A stretch of DNA of 64,000 nt from Vespa crabro (GCF_910589235.1 NC_060961.1:3500001-3564000); one strand, 5' to 3'. Shown: positions 26,984 to 40,696, counted from the stretch's first letter. Notes: generated by a model not told the origin, from the sequence alone. Made by a program: numbers and translations.

Positions 26984-27039
26984 ACGAAAAGATATTTTTC
27001 TTTTTATACAAAAAGATATTTTTCTTTTTAAACGAAAAG
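26984..27039. repeat. 24-bp tandem duplication
   Basis: Two adjacent 24-bp units starting ACRAAAAGATATTTTTC, plus the first bases of a third. The period is eight codons, and in one plus-strand frame the unit reads KDIFLF twice. I see no other support for coding. Confidence 0.85.
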
Positions 27040-28850
27040 AAAACTATTGTTCAATTTTGGATAAGAAATATCAAAAATGTCACGAGACAGATCTTCTGAA
27101 GTATTTTCGAAAAAGACATTAAAATAGATCAACGATCAATTTCTAAAGAAATTCTGAAGAAAAAATGAAAATATTTCAACGAAGTAATAATTGGTTAGAA
27201 ACGTAAGAAAATTTAATAATGTCGAATCATGAATTAAAAATTCGAAAAATATTTTCCGAATTTTCACGAATAAGAAAAGAAAAGTAATCGATTTTTTTGG
27301 AAAATGTTCTAAAAATTAACAATATATATATCGAAACTCCTCGATAAGATGGAAAAATTGAACGAAAAGAATTTACTTGTCCAAGGACTTGCTATTTGGA
27401 AAAAGAAAAAGATCCTTCATTTTTATTAATATACCACGCCATTGGACTATGGATCTAACGATACTTACAAGTCTGCCACGCCCAACTTACCATCCTTAAC
27501 TTCCTGCAACACCTATGCGAACCCTTTAAATTCCCCTGCCGATTAACATACTCCTCCCTTCGCCCAGTCTTCGAAAGAAGGGTTGTCCAAAAGTAGAATC
27601 TTTTTGTTGACATTTTTTCTCCCGATTTACTTGTACACTCTCTGACAAAAACTTCAATCCCCATTCTATCATGATTTTCATCATTGAAGATTAAAAGCTG
27701 ACTGAACGAGCGAAATGAAAATTCCTTTACGTGAAAAATTTACTTGAAAAATTTCATGATTTATTATCAAAACGGAGCAATTCGACAAAAGCAACAAGTA
27801 ATTTGCTATTTATAAGGATTACAACAATTTCAATGGGCACTCAATTTCCAAAGAAAAAAAAAATTACAAAATTTATGAAATCACGAACGATTCGATGATG
27901 ATATTACGAAGTCTTACTAACGATAAGCTATAAAATCGTTCGATATGCTTCTTTTCTACACATACGAATACATACGAACGTACACACATATACATACACG
28001 CGTGGCCTTTATCAATTTTAATTCATATTCACATAACGAAATGCATTAAAAATATGAAACGCTCAGCTTTTGAATTACAAATACACCCTGTCCGGGGCAT
28101 TACGATCGATTCGAAATTATCCGACGGACCTGAATCGTCTACAAATCGAAATAGATGTAAATTGCATTTCCTAAAGAATGACAAAAGTACTAATTTGGGA
28201 TAGAATCGAACGAAGTAAAATGAAGGAAAGAATACATTGGCCAATTGAAAATATTCGAAGAGATTTTTAATGAAAATTTGAAGAAAAAATTATTTTCATA
28301 TGGCATCCGTTTGGAGCATAAATAATAATAATAATGATGATAGAATTTAATAAAACGCAAATGTCGACGACTAATTTAATTGACAAATAAATTGCACGGA
28401 GAAACAATTTAATAAAATTTCTCATTTTGTCTCGCCAGATGTTATTTAAAAGCTCGAGAAACTGATTAGGATGATCTCGGATGGGGCGAATTTGAGCGGC
28501 AAAAGAAAATACTCCGACTGGGAAAAGAGAAAGACGAAAGAAAGATAAGCCAACGGCATTCCAATTAGCATTCTTACTCCTTACAGGTCCGTTGGCAAAT
28601 GCCGGCCTTGGGAGGACGCGAAAGAGCAACATAAACCGTGCGATAAAACGTTGCCAGCCGGGCAACATACACATATATCACTAGTGTCACCACCAAGAGA
28701 CCAACACATAGATAGCAAAGCATCAGGCGACGTGCTCTCACCGCCTGCTCTTTTATTCATTTTACTTTTTCACGCGGCTCCCGTAAGGCGGTAAAGTTGA
28801 GCGCGGTAAAGAAACACGTTCGAAAGAGAAAGAGCGAACGAAAGAATTAT

Positions 28851-28858
28851 AGAGAGAG

Positions 28859-28909
<51 letters not shown>

Positions 28910-28920
28910 AAGGAGAGGAG
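28851..28920. repeat. (GA)n microsatellite
   Basis: GA dinucleotide tract with AGACAGAAAG and AAAG interruptions. Confidence 0.93.
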
Positions 28921-31014
28921 AAGAGAAAAAGAGAAGTTCGTAATGCTTCGTATGCGCTCTGCTTCCCTGACGACCCTCACCTCTTATGGTTCTCAAAAAA
29001 TATTTTTACTATTCCAGTTTATCCACTCTTTTGTATTAAACATTGTATACATATTGTTACGATATTATATACTTCAATTTTTTTAATAATTGCCAAAAAC
29101 AACAAAAACAAATTATTTGATTAATATTTTTCAATTCTTTTTTCGGGAAAAAAAATATTTAATTGAAATAATTAGAAACGAAAAATAATTTGTTTTATTA
29201 AAAAAACTCATCATATTTTCCGTAACTTTTACATTTATCTTACACAAAGTTTAATTGTATCGTACGATCGTCCATTAATTTTACGATCTTATGAATAGTC
29301 TTGACAAGTCTGTATACAAGCTTTGATGCATAATTGATTTTATTTGATTTTTGAAGAAAAAGAAAAATTTACATAACGAATTTTTATCTCCATCGAGATT
29401 GTCGCAGAAAGAAGAAACTAAAGTTGAGAGCCACCGTGTGCAAGGAGCTCACCGTTTTTACCACTTTACGAGAAATTCACACCGCGGAGCTCTCTGAAAG
29501 ATAGCATCGACCCTTCGTGACCATCCGCGAACATTTTCGCGCGGACAAAATTTTCCCGTCTTTTCGCCTATCCATCCGTCGTACCTGTTTCATCTTTCTT
29601 TTTCTTTCTCTCTTTTTCTTTCTCTCTCTTTCACTCTTTTGCAACACTTAAATGCTTCTCTTCCTCCTCTTTCTCCAACTTCCACTATCTAGAAAAGTAC
29701 CAAAGCCGAAGAACGTAAGAGTAAAATCGGTAACACCAATTTTCTCACTACTGACCACTAAATAAATAATTATTTAATTAATATTTAATTATTTATTTAA
29801 TAATTATTATTCAACGACTTCATTTCTGCCGGATTACAACCATAGCATGGTTTCATCCCTTATCGCATTTCATTATCAAGAATCACGTATAAAATTTTTC
29901 TCACAAAACTCTTTTCTTTTTTTTTTTACCCCCTTTGCTATCTTCTAATCATTATATTTTTCTTTTAATGATCAAACAGTACAATACAATGCTATTTTAG
30001 ATATTTTTAATTAAATTTTTATTTTGATATAGAATATATGCCGCTGCATACCGCGATGAAATACAAATTAAATTTTATAATACGATCACATTTATTTAAT
30101 TCGAGTCCATCGAAAATTCAAACTTCTCTAAATGAAACTTTTTAGTTGGTCACGTTATTCGGTTCACCCTATATATCCCGATGACAAGAACGAACATTAA
30201 AGAGGAGAGACTGATACTCTGACGCTGGTGACCCTTAAAAAAATATCTTTTATTCGATCGATCGCTTGAAAACGAAATCCAATCGTATTTTAAACAAATC
30301 CATTTCGACGTTTATTTAATTCTTTATTTAGAAAGAATCAATATTGTATTAGACTGTAATTCCGACAAAAAAAATTGTATCTTTAAATTCTATGTAAAAA
30401 ATATCAAGAATTAATAATCTATATTGAAAGTTAATTCAATGAAAATGTAAAACTTCGTTCGTAAAATATTTTTTCATTATTGCATACTGGAATATTTTGA
30501 TATTTACCAAGGAAATATATTAAATGTCATAAAAGTAGATCACATCGAAATATTGAATGACGCAAAATAATCTAAAATTAAACAATTAATCTAATTTTCA
30601 TTTTATCAATCCAAATTTAATATTTTTTTGTAATATGATCAATAAATGCACTAGTATTTATAAATCTTTAAAATCATTCCTATTGGAAGACTCTTTAATA
30701 TTGTCACGCTTGCAACCAAAGAATATGTCAATTATAAAAAATAAAAATAACTTTCATCGAATATCTAATAACATTCTGAAGTAATAATCAAATCAATTTG
30801 AATATTATTAGAAAGTAAGATAATAATTCGATAGAAACAAAGCATTAAATAATTGTAATTTTAATACAAAATCGAATCCATACCAATTTTCTACCGATAT
30901 CAGAACCAATGCTAATTTTATACACAACGTATAATTATTATCTCTATTCCTATTCAAATTATTGCGTATTCATTGTATGTACACTATTTAAATTGAAACT
31001 AATAACATTTACAC

Positions 31015-31104
31015 ACGGTAGATAAATAAACAGAGAATCTACGATATAGAATGAAAGCTACGGTAGATAAATAAACAGTGAATCTATGGTATAGAATGAA
31101 GGCA
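31015..31104. repeat. 45-bp tandem duplication
   Basis: Two adjacent 45-bp units (31015-31059 and 31060-31104), both starting ACGGTAGATAAATAAACAG, differ at only a few positions. This is a recent local duplication in AT-rich DNA. Confidence 0.92.
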
Positions 31105-31485
31105 AATCTACTTCGATTTTCTAATAATTCGCAGGAAAATAGATAACAGCAATGTTTCATATACATCGATTTTAAAATTATGATGAATGAGAAATGTAAA
31201 GTGGATTCTGAAACGATATTTTGATTATCATTATTATTTATTAATCCATATATAACAAATTTCATTTATAAAAAAAGAAGAAAAAAAAAAAGGAAAAAAC
31301 ATTTGCTATGAATAAAAATTTGTTTTCTAATTAAATATACCTATTTCATGTGTTCATTTATTCATATTCTAAATTTTTTAATGTACTTCATATTATTTCA
31401 CGATCAAGATCACCATTTATCTGTGAAACGTATTAACAAAAGAAAATTTTATTAAGAAAGAACTCATCCCTGATGATCTTTCATA

Positions 31486-31719
31486 ACTGGTCGAATCGTA
31501 CACGCAGATGGACCAACATCTGCCAGACCGGTTGGTCATCTCTTACTGATTTCCAGTCTCTACGTCGCGCTTTTGCATGTTTTTTTCGCCTCACGACCGG
31601 TTGATCCATTATTGTCCATGACTGGTCCATCTCGATGCTGCGATTTAGTTTTAGTGACCAGTTTGTCCAGTGCTATATCAGACCGCCTCTTAATGTCGAA
31701 ATAGGGTGTCGACTGGTTT
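31486..31719. promoter_or_regulatory. cluster of Grainyhead-like ACYGGTT motifs
   Basis: Six matches to ACYGGT or its complement fall within 234 bp: ACTGGTC at 31486, ACCGGTT at 31527, ACCGGTT at 31596, ACTGGTC at 31621, ACCAGTTT at 31657 and ACTGGTTT at 31712. Grainyhead/CP2 factors bind AACYGGTT. A regulatory role is inference from clustering only. Confidence 0.35.
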
Positions 31720-34700
31720 AACGAAAATCTTAACTTAGATATTATATTATATGTCTTGATACGAAATAAAAGTAAAGAAAGAAATATTTCAACGATTCGT
31801 GAACATTATATCTATGAAGAAGAAATTGAATGACGTTCAATAGATCAATGATAATAAAACAAGAATACATAATCAATTTTATATTATCTGAGAAAAAAAA
31901 AGGAAACGTTAAGAATGAATTCTCGAGTGATAATTTAATAAAAATTTTTAACATTTAATGAAAATAGTGATCTTTTTTTTTTTTTTTTGTTTAATTCTCT
32001 ATTAATAAATCGATAATAAAACAAAAACGATCGATCGAAAATAATATTAACAATACTACAAGTTTCTAACCAAATCTGATGTCATTGATAATTAATGAAA
32101 TTAAATAAAAACAAGGATGGACAATGAGTAGTTATCATTGTAAAAGAAAACAAACTATATTACCGATAAATTTCTTGCTTTCTTGAAATCCTTCCGTTCA
32201 AACTTACTCTGAGATTACGTAGGTGGCTCTAGTAAACTGGACAATGGTCAGAATCAATAATTTATCGGAGATACACGCAAAATGGTAACCTACGCCATCT
32301 CGTAGAAGATGGCTGGACATTTTCGTTGACTCCATTGGTTTTCAATCAATCGTTCACTCTTTTCTTCATTTTTCCTATATTTAAAATCCCTGCATTATCA
32401 GTTCTTATCTCATGGATTTTTATTAATTAAAGGTACACTTGATTGAATAAATAATCGCACTTTTTCAGGATAAAAATAATAAAAATTATTAAATCTTACG
32501 TTTCACTAATAAATTTAAAGCAAAATTTTATTATCGATGTCATAAAGATCAAAAGTAAACAATAATTCGGTAAAGTATCTCCCTTGCGAACAACAAACAA
32601 CTAGAAGGAAGATATCGTCAGATCAACGCTCATTGGTGTGAAAGTTTTGTTGAATTCGGATCCCTAATTTATAGAAAGTCGAGTGTCATGGATGTCGAGA
32701 TTAATCCGTTTGAAGTCGGTCAATCTTAAGACGACAGCTGCTGCTGAAGGAATCCATTAGTAGGCTTACAGTGTTCGCGTCTTTCCTGGGGTTTCTTGGA
32801 CCACCCCCTTGAGGGAAAGCAGAAAGGCGCTTTTGTTCAAGATAATAAGCCACCATTGTTAAGATAGGTGGATCTATTCGTCGACCTTATTGTTCATCGA
32901 CCCGCTTTGCTTTGAATTTCTATGATAGGAGAGAAATTCTCGACCAATGTTATCATCATTCTTGTCTGTCCGAAAAAGTTGAAAATATTTTAATCATTAA
33001 TAAACCTTTGTACTAAAATGAAACATAGCAACTAATCAAACTTCTAATCGTTTTCTCTTTAAGTAAACTTATGAATGAATTATTCTGTATATTACTTATA
33101 ATAAAAAATAATGTTATATTTCTATAGAAGATAAAAAAATAATTAGTCTTTTCTATTTTTCTTTGATCTCAACGCACATTGTAAGAACGTGCACAGAGAC
33201 TCGTTGAGAAGATTCGCCATCGTCGTCATCATCCTTAGAGTGAGTGAGCGAGTGAGATGACCATAGGACCGAAAGCCAGCCTCGTGAAGCAGTACTGCAC
33301 CCCCAGGAACAAAGTTATATCGGCTCCTGTTGCAAAGAGGGGTGAGGGACGAACGTCGATGGGGTAGCCCGTTCCTGGGGGAGCGACGAAGTTCGGTGAT
33401 TACCTAGGACTCTCCTAGGAACGGAGAGTTTCCTACTTCAGCCTCAGCTCTGGCTTCAGGAACCTAACAGTCGAGCAAAGTAACTAAGGTTATTCGCTGG
33501 TTCGTAGAGAGAAGCACAGGAAACGGTGAGTATAGAAGGTAGGGGTTGAAAGAGAAGGGATGCAGCCGATATACCGTGAGATTCTGCATCGCGCTATCTC
33601 CCTACTCGACCGATCGTTCCCATGAGAATCTCGAAGAGTCGTGATTGAGAGGAAACCTCTCGATCCTTTACCTCTGACCTTCTTCCTTCGACTACTTTAA
33701 GAAAATGATCCTTACTTGAGTTTTACGTATCCTTAGTATAATCACGTGAGATTATAAAGTATTTATAAATAATATACTAAGAACATTCGAAACGTTCGAC
33801 TCGATAAAACAATAACATTGGAACATTTAAAATTTATAATGTAACATCTGAAATTTTGAAAAAAATTGTAATGCTTACAAAAGAAAATATTCTTACTCAG
33901 CTGTGAAAGAACTTCGATCTTCGAGCAGTTTTGAGTTTATATTGAAAACGCGTAACTCGCGATCGGCCAATTTCCCGGTATTTCAAAGGACACGAAATAT
34001 CGTAAGGACGGGACGTCGTAATAACCATAATTCAATATGGCTGTTAAGATGATAGGAGTCTCGAGACTCTATGTCTGGTTTGCCCAGTTCCGTGGGGGTT
34101 GCAAATGGCCTGCAGAACCCTTTCCTGCACCCTCTCCTCTATCATCTACTGCACCCTCGATATACAGATGTTATCTAAGATGAAAATCAGGGAGAGGGAA
34201 TATCATTGTTTCTCAATAAGAAATCTCGATCATTCAAAGTTATACCAAGATTCCTTAAATTTTAAAATGTAATTTACACTATTTCGAATTGAACTTATTT
34301 TTCAGTGGTGTATTTAAATAATCGATAGACAGATTTCAGACAACCACTTGATTACAGCTCGTTATATCTAATCGAGTCGATTGATCTACCTCAATTTATG
34401 ATTGAAATAAGAATCGTATAAAAATTATATATGTGAGCCTCTTTTCTCGTGAATTGACCGTGATGATCTCTTCTCTCTCATCGTTCTATGCAAAATAATC
34501 TTTGTTTGTTAGAATACAATTTCATAAATATATTTCTTAATATTGCATTAATTGTATACGAATTACTAAAAATTTGTATGTACATGAAACAATATAAACT
34601 GAAATAATAAAATTAATTATCGCAAAACATGATCTTGTTATGATTAAAAAATAAGAAAGAATAACGTTGACGATAAATTTAATCAAATATTCAATTATAT

Positions 34701-36588
34701 AAATTAATCCAGATGTGGATAATGTAAAAAATTGTATAAATTTATAATCTCTTACTTTCATCCATCATCTCTTTTAAATTAATAATCTTATATTTTCTAC
34801 GCTTCATCTTTTTTTATATTTTATCAATCACTCAAGTAAATATTATCTCGTCAATCCTTCGAACAGACTGCACAAATACATCTACGCAAATACACAAATC
34901 TAACTTGGAAAGATTTCCTGCCATCTTAGGCAGTTAAGATCCCTACAACTTTCCCCTTCCATTGAATCTATGGATTGTTAGGGTGAAGGATTCGAATCCC
35001 CTTAGATCAGTGTAGGCGCGGCCATATTTTTTAGGAGGAGTACAAGGGGAACGCTTTCATCGCAGGAGAAGCGGGGGATAAACGTGATGCTGTATGGAGC
35101 AGAGATGGTGCGCGGACACCCAATCAACCCTCTGTAAGGCACGTCTTACCCTCTCTACGAAGTTATCTTTCTTGTTCCTACCACGAACAGAGTTAGGGTA
35201 CTCTCCGAACTCCCAACTATTGACCGAAACACTCTCTACTATCGTACCAAGCAATTGCTTCACGAAAGTTGAATTTCTTTATACGTTTTCTGATTTCTTA
35301 TCGTTCGCTATATTTTTAATATAAAAATTAAATAAATTAATAAAACTAATACAGGTGTAATATAATCAATATTAAATAAGTGAATATAGTTCAACTGGAA
35401 TACTTGTTATGCTTTAAACTTTATAAAATGATGTTTACGATATTCTAAAGACAGTTATAATAATCCATCACATAAACAAATGGGTAATTTTAGCGTTGCA
35501 TCGACACGACCGTAATTGAAAATTACTGTCACACAATATATAAAGTACAGTGATCGATGGAAAAGAAATTTCGATAAAGAACTTTCTTCATTTTTCAACG
35601 CTATCCTTCACCTCGCGCTCGCAAAGTTTACGCATTACAAAGACATTGATTTTATGTATCCAATCATCGCGAGTACCTCGCGTCGAGATGATAATGTCAA
35701 TCCAATTTCGAACTTCTAATCCAAAGTTGTTCCCCTATAAGCTTTCGCGGTCGTCCGTTTCGGTACGAACAGTTGATGTATTTTCAATCTCGTTGATTCA
35801 ACAAACTTTCTCCCGTTGAGAAAAGTAACAACTATGTAGGCAAACACGTCACAAAAATATATTTTCATTATCGCAAACATTTTACGTGAATACTTTCTTA
35901 GATTTGTAAACAAAAATGATTGAAATTGAAATTCATTTTTAAATAGTCTATCTTGGATCCTTGACACAAGAAAATCAATATTTTATTAATTAATTATTTT
36001 ATTTATTCATTATAGTCATAGTAGAAGTAATAAAAATATTCCTGTCGAATAACGAACAGACATCTAAAACGTTCTGAAGATTAAAGATCTTAAATAACTT
36101 TAGAGAACTAGCTTGACCTGGACCTCAGAAGATATCACGACTTTCAGTTCTACTATATCGAATCATGAAATCCCGATGATCAAGGCATAATAATTCGGTG
36201 AAGCGTCTATAATTCAGATGTACCACGTGCTGTCCCTAATTTCCTTGATATTCACGTCGAAGGGTCCTTCCGCTCGAAGAACCTAAGGATGCCAGAAATA
36301 CCTTACTATCGAGATATATATTGAAGCGCGCCTTACAGGATAGGCCTAGACACTTTGGACTTGTATTAATTTCATATCCCTTCCGCCGTCTGATGCGCGG
36401 ACGGTACCTTCAATCGTCTATTTATTACCGACGTATATCCAATCTTGTGCCCTCTTCGAGATATCGCCTAGATGGTAGGGAGTGCCAAGTGGATATTAAT
36501 TTCGATTAGTCCGCTCTAAGGAAACTTGATTGAAAACAGGATCGTCGACCGATATGAGAAACTAATAAGATGGTACACACACATTCAT

Positions 36589-36614
36589 GTGTATGTGTGT
36601 GTGTGTGTGTGTGT
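36589..36614. repeat. (GT)n microsatellite
   Basis: GT dinucleotides with one GTAT interruption, preceded by a short ACAC stretch. Confidence 0.93.
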
Positions 36615-37417
36615 CTGATCAAATACGTAATATATTGACGCTATCTTATATAGATATAAAAAAAGAAAAAAGAAAAATTACTAAATTTATCAAATAACTA
36701 TCAAATACTATCTTTGACTTTTATAATTATGAAGTCTAATAAGATTAAAAGATCGAACGAGAAGTCAAGAAACGAGAATCGATCCTTGACACGAGTAACT
36801 TTAGGAAGATTCTCAAAGGGCCAACGAAGAAGACGAGACAGGACTAGAGAATTGGAACGGTATACCTTCCTTCCACCCCCGAAGTAGCTCGAAGGAAATC
36901 GGTGCAAAGTTAAATGCGAGTTCTATTAACGAAATCGAGTTGGTTCCTGGCAAAGCCAAGTGTGGATATGCACCGCATTACTGTAACCCCGTAAAGGAAT
37001 TTGCGGTTTAAGTTGCGTTCCTCGCGGAGATAGAGCAACCTTTTGCCTTTCCATAGCATCTGTCCTACTCTTCGAAGCAAGTCCTCTCCTACGCTTGTAC
37101 GCACTCCTTTCTCGCTTTACTTCTCCTTCTACTGATGATTCGCGGCCTCGGTCACCCCAAGGCTAGTTTCTCCGCAGAACCCTTAAGCATAACTATCCGC
37201 ACAAGTTGGAATCCGTAGGTACTTTCGCTGCGACGAAGCTACGAACTCGCCTCCCTTTTCAGAGCAACCACCCCTCTAGCTCCACTCCCAACCTCCATCG
37301 TTTTCGTTCGGGTCTCGAACGCGAAGGCTATATTAGTTGCAAAAGCAAGCTGAAAGGAGAAACGGTGGATAGAGGGCTCGAAACGGCGCTCGAAGCTAAG
37401 ATCGAGAGAAGGAGGAT

Positions 37418-37435
37418 GAATAGAGAAAGAGAAAA

Positions 37436-37468
<33 letters not shown>

Positions 37469-37488
37469 GAGAAGAGAGAAAGAGAGAG
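37418..37488. repeat. (GA)n microsatellite
   Basis: GA tract with AAAG, GCGAG and GAAG interruptions. It is the last GA tract of this size before the AT-rich gene block. Confidence 0.9.
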
Positions 37489-38100
37489 AATATCGCTGTG
37501 GAAATAATAAGCCTGACGTTTAGAATCTACGAGGTTTCTAGAAACTTGAGGATTTGAAATTATCTTCCTAGTTAGATGAAATAGATTGAAATGTATAGAA
37601 TATTTCAATAATGAAGCATTCAATTTTGGTATTCTCTCAAAATTTTCATTCTTTCTTCATCTCCTTCTTCTTCATCTTAATATCAATGCAAGCGAGAAAT
37701 TCCGGTTTGGATCCTCAATGATTATAACGACAGTTACACATCCAATAGAACCAGTCTTGCTTAAATAATCCTGCTTTTTCTACCCTTATAAATAGCGAAC
37801 CGGTAAACTCGTGATGCCAGAAACACGCGTGCCGTCTATAAGAAGAGTGTCTCAGTTTTTCAACGGTTTTCATGGACCTAACATAGGATAATAAATAATT
37901 CGGAACAAAATAACACGACAAAAGAGAAGAACGCCATCGAAAGACGTTCGAGGAATATACCAAAGGGGTGGCCAATCGAGGCAACTACGAAAGAGGGGTG
38001 GGATGGTTTAGGGTGGGAGTATATGATGGTGGAGGCAACTCGTGCTAATATCGATTCTACCTAAGATTGCCCCAGGCCGTTCTCATAAATCGAAATTGAA

Positions 38101-40454
38101 ATTGAAAGACAGAAAAAAAAAAGAATCGAAAAAAGAAACCCAAGATTTCACGCAGTTCTTATTTATCCTAAAATTAAAATTTCAATAGATGAAAAAAAAA
38201 AGAAAAGAAAAGAGAGAGAATTTCCTGATAAAGAATCTTTCGAATATGATACAATTCTCTTATATTCGTATAGCTAATTGCTCAAATTGCTCAAATTGAC
38301 ATCGAAATGACAATTTTAAAAACATTAAACCCAATATCTTAAAGTAATACTCAAATATAAGCTTAAAATCAATTGATCAAACATCCATACAAACGTTCAA
38401 GAGGCATTCATTTATTAGAGTAGTAAGTTATAAGATCGAAGGGGTCTAATGTAAGCAAATGTTTGTCATTAATTATTCTATGAATTCCATCGGATCGAAG
38501 ATTCTTACGATGGTCTTTAAGAGGGTCATAACGTGTGTTAAATCGAAGAGAATAAAAGTGAGTTCTTCGAGAGAAAATATACAATTCGACAGAGAGACAA
38601 TCGGAATTCGGAATCAGCGGTGAGTCCAGGAAAGCCAGGAAGATAAGACGTAATTAAAGTCGATGGGCAAGAGGGATAAGGAGAGAACCGGTGGAAGTAC
38701 GTAGATTCGCAGGAGAGCATAAACTTGTCCCAGGGGATGAGCTTGCTTTCGGTTGGCCCTCAGCAACATTACAAGGGGAGTATCACAAATGCGACCACGA
38801 AACGCAACTCCTTTGTCGGACTAGCGTCTCACCGTTTAACAGCTAGCCAAGAGAACGAGCCGGAAAGAGAATCTTGGTTAATCTTACTAATCTTAGAACG
38901 ATCAACGAGTGGACTTTGCAATATCAAGAGAAATACGTTATTGATCATTCAAAAATCATGAGTTTTTGATATTACCTATCTAACTAATTAACATTGAAAA
39001 GCTTGATAATTCTATCTACTTAGAATTAAAGTAAATTCTCATTTAATATCAATGATTCTAATGATTTATTTTTTCAATATCATTATATCTTGTCATTATA
39101 TCTTCTTGACTGAACTTTCTGAACTTAATAATTCGACTAAAACGATTAGAACCATCAAAGTAAGCTCTGCTTGATATAATCTTTGTTTTTGCCGTACTGT
39201 CTTCAGTATTTACTATGGAGAAGTAAATACGAAAGGAGAAGTAGTACTCACTTTGATCTATTGAAATATTCAAGGATACAACACAGCAAAAAGCCAAATC
39301 GCTTTTGCAGAATTCTTGATGAAGTTACTAAGAGTATTTGAAACTTGCGGGATCGTTAAATGAGTTATAATTAACTATAGCCAGTTCCAATAATTCCAAG
39401 AATAATTTAATTCGAAATTGATATTAAAAATAAAAATTAAAAAATTAAAATTAACTATTAAATGCATTAATTCTTGATCATTTTTGCCGATCGGTGTATT
39501 TAAAAATCGAATCTATAACCGTGTGAAAATAAAAATATAGAATATAAAAATACGTAAACTTAAGTCTTATAAAAGAAAAAGGTCACGATATATATCTAAG
39601 TTTATCGCTAATGGTTACGCAACTTAAATGGCCCATAAATGAGTTGATTATTCTCGATAATTATGGATTTCTAAATCCTTCCTGAATATGTATGTTAGTT
39701 CTGTACGCTAACAGTTCTCATAATAGTGTCACGATAAACGATTCTATGATGAGGACGCTCCAAGTTTTTAAGTAAGACTATTATTCTATAATTGATCTTT
39801 CGTTAGAAAGAAACATCGACTATTTTATAAATTTATATAAACATATTATTATTATCGTTTTATCGATTAAGATATAATCACTCTCAATAATTAAATCTCG
39901 GACTATGTTAAGATGATGCAGAAAATTAAGACTATCCAACCAATATCCTTTCGAAACGTGTGTGATTTCCTCAATGAATACGGAAAAAAATGAATTAAAA
40001 TCATGTTAGGAGAAACCTGTCTCTTCTCTTGATTCATTTTATCGGTGTGTATCCTCGTATAGGTACGTTATACCTCTCATGCTGTTGGCACGGGTGAATT
40101 GAAGAACTGAATTGACAATGGGATATCAAACAATATATGATTGTCAATTTTTATAGAACATCTAGTACGAAGTCAATACGTATTCCGTAAGAAAAACATA
40201 ACGTGCGATTTCTAGATAGACGTTGATGTTCTTCCATACTCAATTGACTTTACGTACATGATTTTTTTTGTATCTGCAATTTATTATAATAATAAATTGG
40301 TAATAATATTATTTAAAAGGAACTAATTATACATCTAAAGTAACAAGATAACTAAATCACTAATAGATAAACGCGCGGTAATAAACATTACGTTATTCTA
40401 AATTATGATTATCACTGAATGATTATAATCAATGATATATATCTAATTAAATCT
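38101..40454. other. AT-rich non-coding region upstream of MTHFD1
   Basis: No gene, no long simple repeat and no recognisable element apart from A-rich runs near 38110-38215. The composition is becoming clearly AT-richer than the sequence before 37.5 kb. Confidence 0.6.
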
Positions 40455-40696
40455 ATTCATTATAGGAATAATTATTTAATAATCTATAGTTTAATTGTTT
40501 GTCTCATTTGAAAACTAAAGATATTTTACACGAGATCATAGTTTTCAATTTTTAAAACAGTCTTTTGCTTGGGCAAAAATTACCTTTAAAAATTATTTTC
40601 TTTTTAAATAATTATTTTTAAAAAAAGAAACCTTCACTTTTCGAATGAGTTCTTGATTACTAAAATCGAACAAAAAATACGACCATGAAAATTCAT
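40455..40696. mobile_element. MITE-like palindromic element, copy I
   Basis: The left arm (about 40500-40560, containing CTCATTTGAAAACTAAAGAT and CACGAGAT) and the right arm (about 40616-40696, reverse orientation, ending in ATTCAT) are imperfect inverted copies of each other. Both match the arms of copy II at 40960-41238. The left end is blurred by divergence, so 40455 is approximate. There is no coding capacity, no clear target-site duplication, and the superfamily is unknown. Confidence 0.55.

Larger units (their letters stand above)
21101..27130. other. non-coding region with diverse simple repeats
   Basis: No gene supported. It contains a (CT)n tract (22151-22210), a T run (about 22651-22674), CCA repeats (23105-23124 and about 24438-24512), a (CGTT)n repeat (23171-23216), a (CT)n tract (26060-26104), a (GC)6 run (26666-26677) and a 24-bp tandem duplication (26984-27039). 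Motifs of the GGCCATTTTGG type occur near 22907. Confidence 0.65.
27131..33150. other. AT-rich non-coding region
   Basis: No gene supported. It contains a (GA)n tract (28851-28920), an AT-only inverted repeat (29761-29797), a 45-bp tandem duplication (31015-31104), a cluster of Grainyhead-like motifs (31486-31719) and a T run (about 31973-31988). Most of 29.0-31.4 kb is strongly AT-rich with no long open frame. Confidence 0.65.
33151..38100. other. non-coding region, GC-richer patches
   Basis: No gene supported. The GC-rich patch at 33180-33560 contains an 11-bp inverted repeat and a possible exon ending at 33525. Other items are a 14-bp palindrome (34056-34069), a (GT)n tract (36589-36614) and a (GA)n tract (about 37418-37488). 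Open frames of 60-105 codons are scattered and unrecognised. Confidence 0.6.

Noticed and set aside
26688..27122. 144-codon plus-strand frame including a KDIFLF repeat
   Set aside because: The second half is A/T-rich repeat-derived sequence, and the first half matches no family I recognise; insufficient support for a gene.
34980..35010. GGATTCGAATCCCC resembling a tRNA B box
   Set aside because: No A box, acceptor stem or cloverleaf can be built around it.
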